A stretch of DNA of 64,000 nt from Kryptolebias marmoratus. Lineage: Eukaryota; Chordata; Actinopteri; Cyprinodontiformes; Rivulidae. Every line of letters starts with the position of its first letter. Positions within the stretch are counted from its first letter, which is position 1. The stretch spans positions 11,874,761 through 11,938,760 of the forward strand of contig NC_051434.1 in the NCBI RefSeq assembly GCF_001649575.2. Direction: 5' to 3'. The notes below the pieces were generated by a model. That model worked only from the letters and a program-made list of their open reading frames with translations. It searched no databases and was not told the origin of the DNA. The position numbers were made by a program, and so were the translations under genes. This document shows positions 62,440-64,000 of this stretch, in pieces.

Positions 62440-63370
62440 TGAGCCTGTTCTTCAGCAGGAGGCAGATCGGGGCTGCGGGCAGGAAAGTCAGTCACACGAT
62501 CTGTGTTCACGAAGCTCTGCTGATGTAAATCATGCAGAATAAATTCTGGCACCGAGCTGCTAAAATAACCATGGACCTCTCAGGAAAACCTGTCAGCTTG
62601 ATGGCAGCATACGTTTCTGAGATTCCAGCACGCACCTCTGCATCAGCGGTACCTTCACACAAACACGAGTCGCTGGCTGTTTTATTTTTTTGCACCTTTT
62701 TGCTCATAAAAGGCTGAACGTTTCTCATTTTTGGTTCCGTGAACACATTTTTTTTTTCTTCTTACCCCGAATGCGAGCTGAAATGTGGACTTATCTGACC
62801 ACAGAACACGAGTCGGCTGTTCTGTCCATCTGAGATAAGCTCATCTCCGGAGAACTTGGCATTGTTTTCGTGTGGTTTTGATATACGGCTTCCTCTTTTA
62901 CAAAACAGTTTCAGATTGAATTTCTGGATACAGCAGCAAACCGTTTCGAGTGACAATGTTATTGTTTTTTTATTTGTCCAAGGTTCTCCTGAACCCATGT
63001 GGCCGTATTGATGAAGGTGAAATGATTTGATGAATCGTTTCTCATTCAGAGCAGCCCCAAAGGCCTTGAGGGTCTCAAGGATCCAACGGTGGTTTCTGAC
63101 CTTGACCTTTATGCTCTTAAATTTCCCCAGACTCCCTGATTGTTTTTTTTTTTTGTTTCCTTATGCCAGTGTTCATGGTAAAGCATCTTCAAAATTCATT
63201 ATTGGCTGTCTTATAACACATGATGGTTTAAAACTCTGGAAGGTGGTGGGCGGTTTCTTTCAAGGAATGCAAGGTCTTTGCTAAGATTAATTTTTGACTG
63301 ATTTTAATCTTTTTTTTTCATTTATTCAGAGGTGAAGTAATTGACACATATATTTGCTGTTTGAATAAAC
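62440..63370 (-). mobile_element. Degraded DNA transposon, family unresolved
   Basis: The reverse complement of 62780-62818 reads, in one frame, RVLWSDKSTFQLAFG, resembling a DDE transposase block. Flanking sequences such as CTGTCCATCTGAGATAAGCTC, CCTGAACCCATGTGGCC and ACGGTGGTTTCTGACC resemble a fish transposon family I recall, reading antisense. The end near 63320-63345 has TTTATTCAGAGGTGAAGTAATT. Frames are broken, and I could not decide between Tc1-like and other superfamilies. Confidence 0.45.
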
Positions 63371-64000
63371 TGTAGCAGCTCGAACCGTGTAGTCTTGTAA
63401 AAATTCAGATGTGGAATGGCCTCCCGTATGATGATTTATGCAGGCAGAAGAACCTATTGATCCTAGTTTGTGCATTTGTTTGTGCAGGAATGGGCTCCAC
63501 CATGATGGTTATGAATCTAAATCCAGTAACTGAGTCATCCATCTAAATATATTCCTGAACATTGGAGACCTTTTTTGGATATTTGCAGCGAGCTCGGCTG
63601 CAGTGGAAGAACACGTTGAACCGGGTTTGTTTAAAAATAACCTGAACTTGAAGGAAGGCGGCGTTCGGTAACGTTGGGCTCCTGTTTTTTTTTTTATTGT
63701 CACTCGCATTCCTCTCGGAACCACTGCCAAAATTTCAAATACGTTGGTGCATGCTGGGTTTTTATGAGCACACACACACACGCACACACACACAGATTGC
63801 TAGTAGGGCAATTCATATCTGCAATTACTGCTGCATTAAAAAAAAAGAAAAACTCAGAAATATAAGGGATGCTGTTAACCCCTTTAACAAGTTCTCTGTT
63901 GCCATGGCAACATGCTGCAGGCTGACCGATTGGTATGTGAGCGGAAAAAAAAACCCATTTCCTAGGCGACAAGTGGAGAAACACCAACCGGTTCGTGTGT
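63371..64000. other. Intron 1 sequence to window end
   Basis: Contains a CA-rich run at about 63769-63793. No gene feature recognised. Confidence 0.45.

Larger units (their letters stand above)
33616..64000 (+). other. Intron 1 of the GABBR2-like gene (continues past the window)
   Basis: From the GTAAAC donor to the window end I find no segment resembling the next GABBR2 exon, which should encode a CDNAKGLKAFYD-like sequence. Mammalian GABBR2 also has a very long first intron. The interval holds repeats, transposon remnants and unique AT-rich sequence. Confidence 0.65.

Overview
The window looks like teleost nuclear DNA. It carries two vertebrate genes with canonical GT-AG introns, many CA/GA microsatellites, and several Tc1-like DNA transposons and LINE fragments of the kinds common in fish genomes. 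There are no bacterial-style operons, no rRNA genes and no CRISPR array. Unknown bases sit at 12320, 19250 and 58433-58453, so this is a draft assembly.

Layout. 1-1953 is the upstream region of GALNT12. 1954-7632 (+) is a complete ten-exon GALNT12-like gene that splices into a 588-residue Golgi polypeptide N-acetylgalactosaminyltransferase; a polyadenylation signal lies at 7845-7850. 7.9-31.5 kb is intergenic. It holds two Tc1-like transposon remnants (about 10.5-11.3 and 30.5-31.5 kb), a five-unit ~175-bp tandem repeat (14.47-15.30 kb), a 5'-truncated LINE with a restriction-enzyme-like endonuclease end (18.43-19.13 kb), microsatellites, and a run of phase-compatible candidate exons at 25.72-27.84 kb that may be an unrecognised small transcript. 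31.5-33.3 kb is the upstream region of GABBR2 and contains two facing REST (RE1/NRSE)-like sites at 31859-31919. 33316-33615 (+) is the first coding exon of a GABBR2-like GABA-B receptor subunit (signal peptide plus start of the Venus-flytrap domain). From 33616 to the window end lies part of its first intron (over 30 kb), with a Tc1 remnant interrupted by a Penelope-like tail (37.9-39.0 kb), an L2-like LINE end (44.2-44.6 kb), another transposon remnant (62.4-63.4 kb), and many copies of two short dispersed repeat families.

The two genes are not a pathway. They are old chromosomal neighbours: GALNT12 and GABBR2 are also close in mammals. Here they lie head-to-tail without ANKS6 recognised between them, whereas in human they are divergent with ANKS6 between. 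The points most worth following up are the paired RE1 sites upstream of GABBR2, the candidate transcript at 25.7-27.8 kb, and the divergent GABBR2 exon 1.
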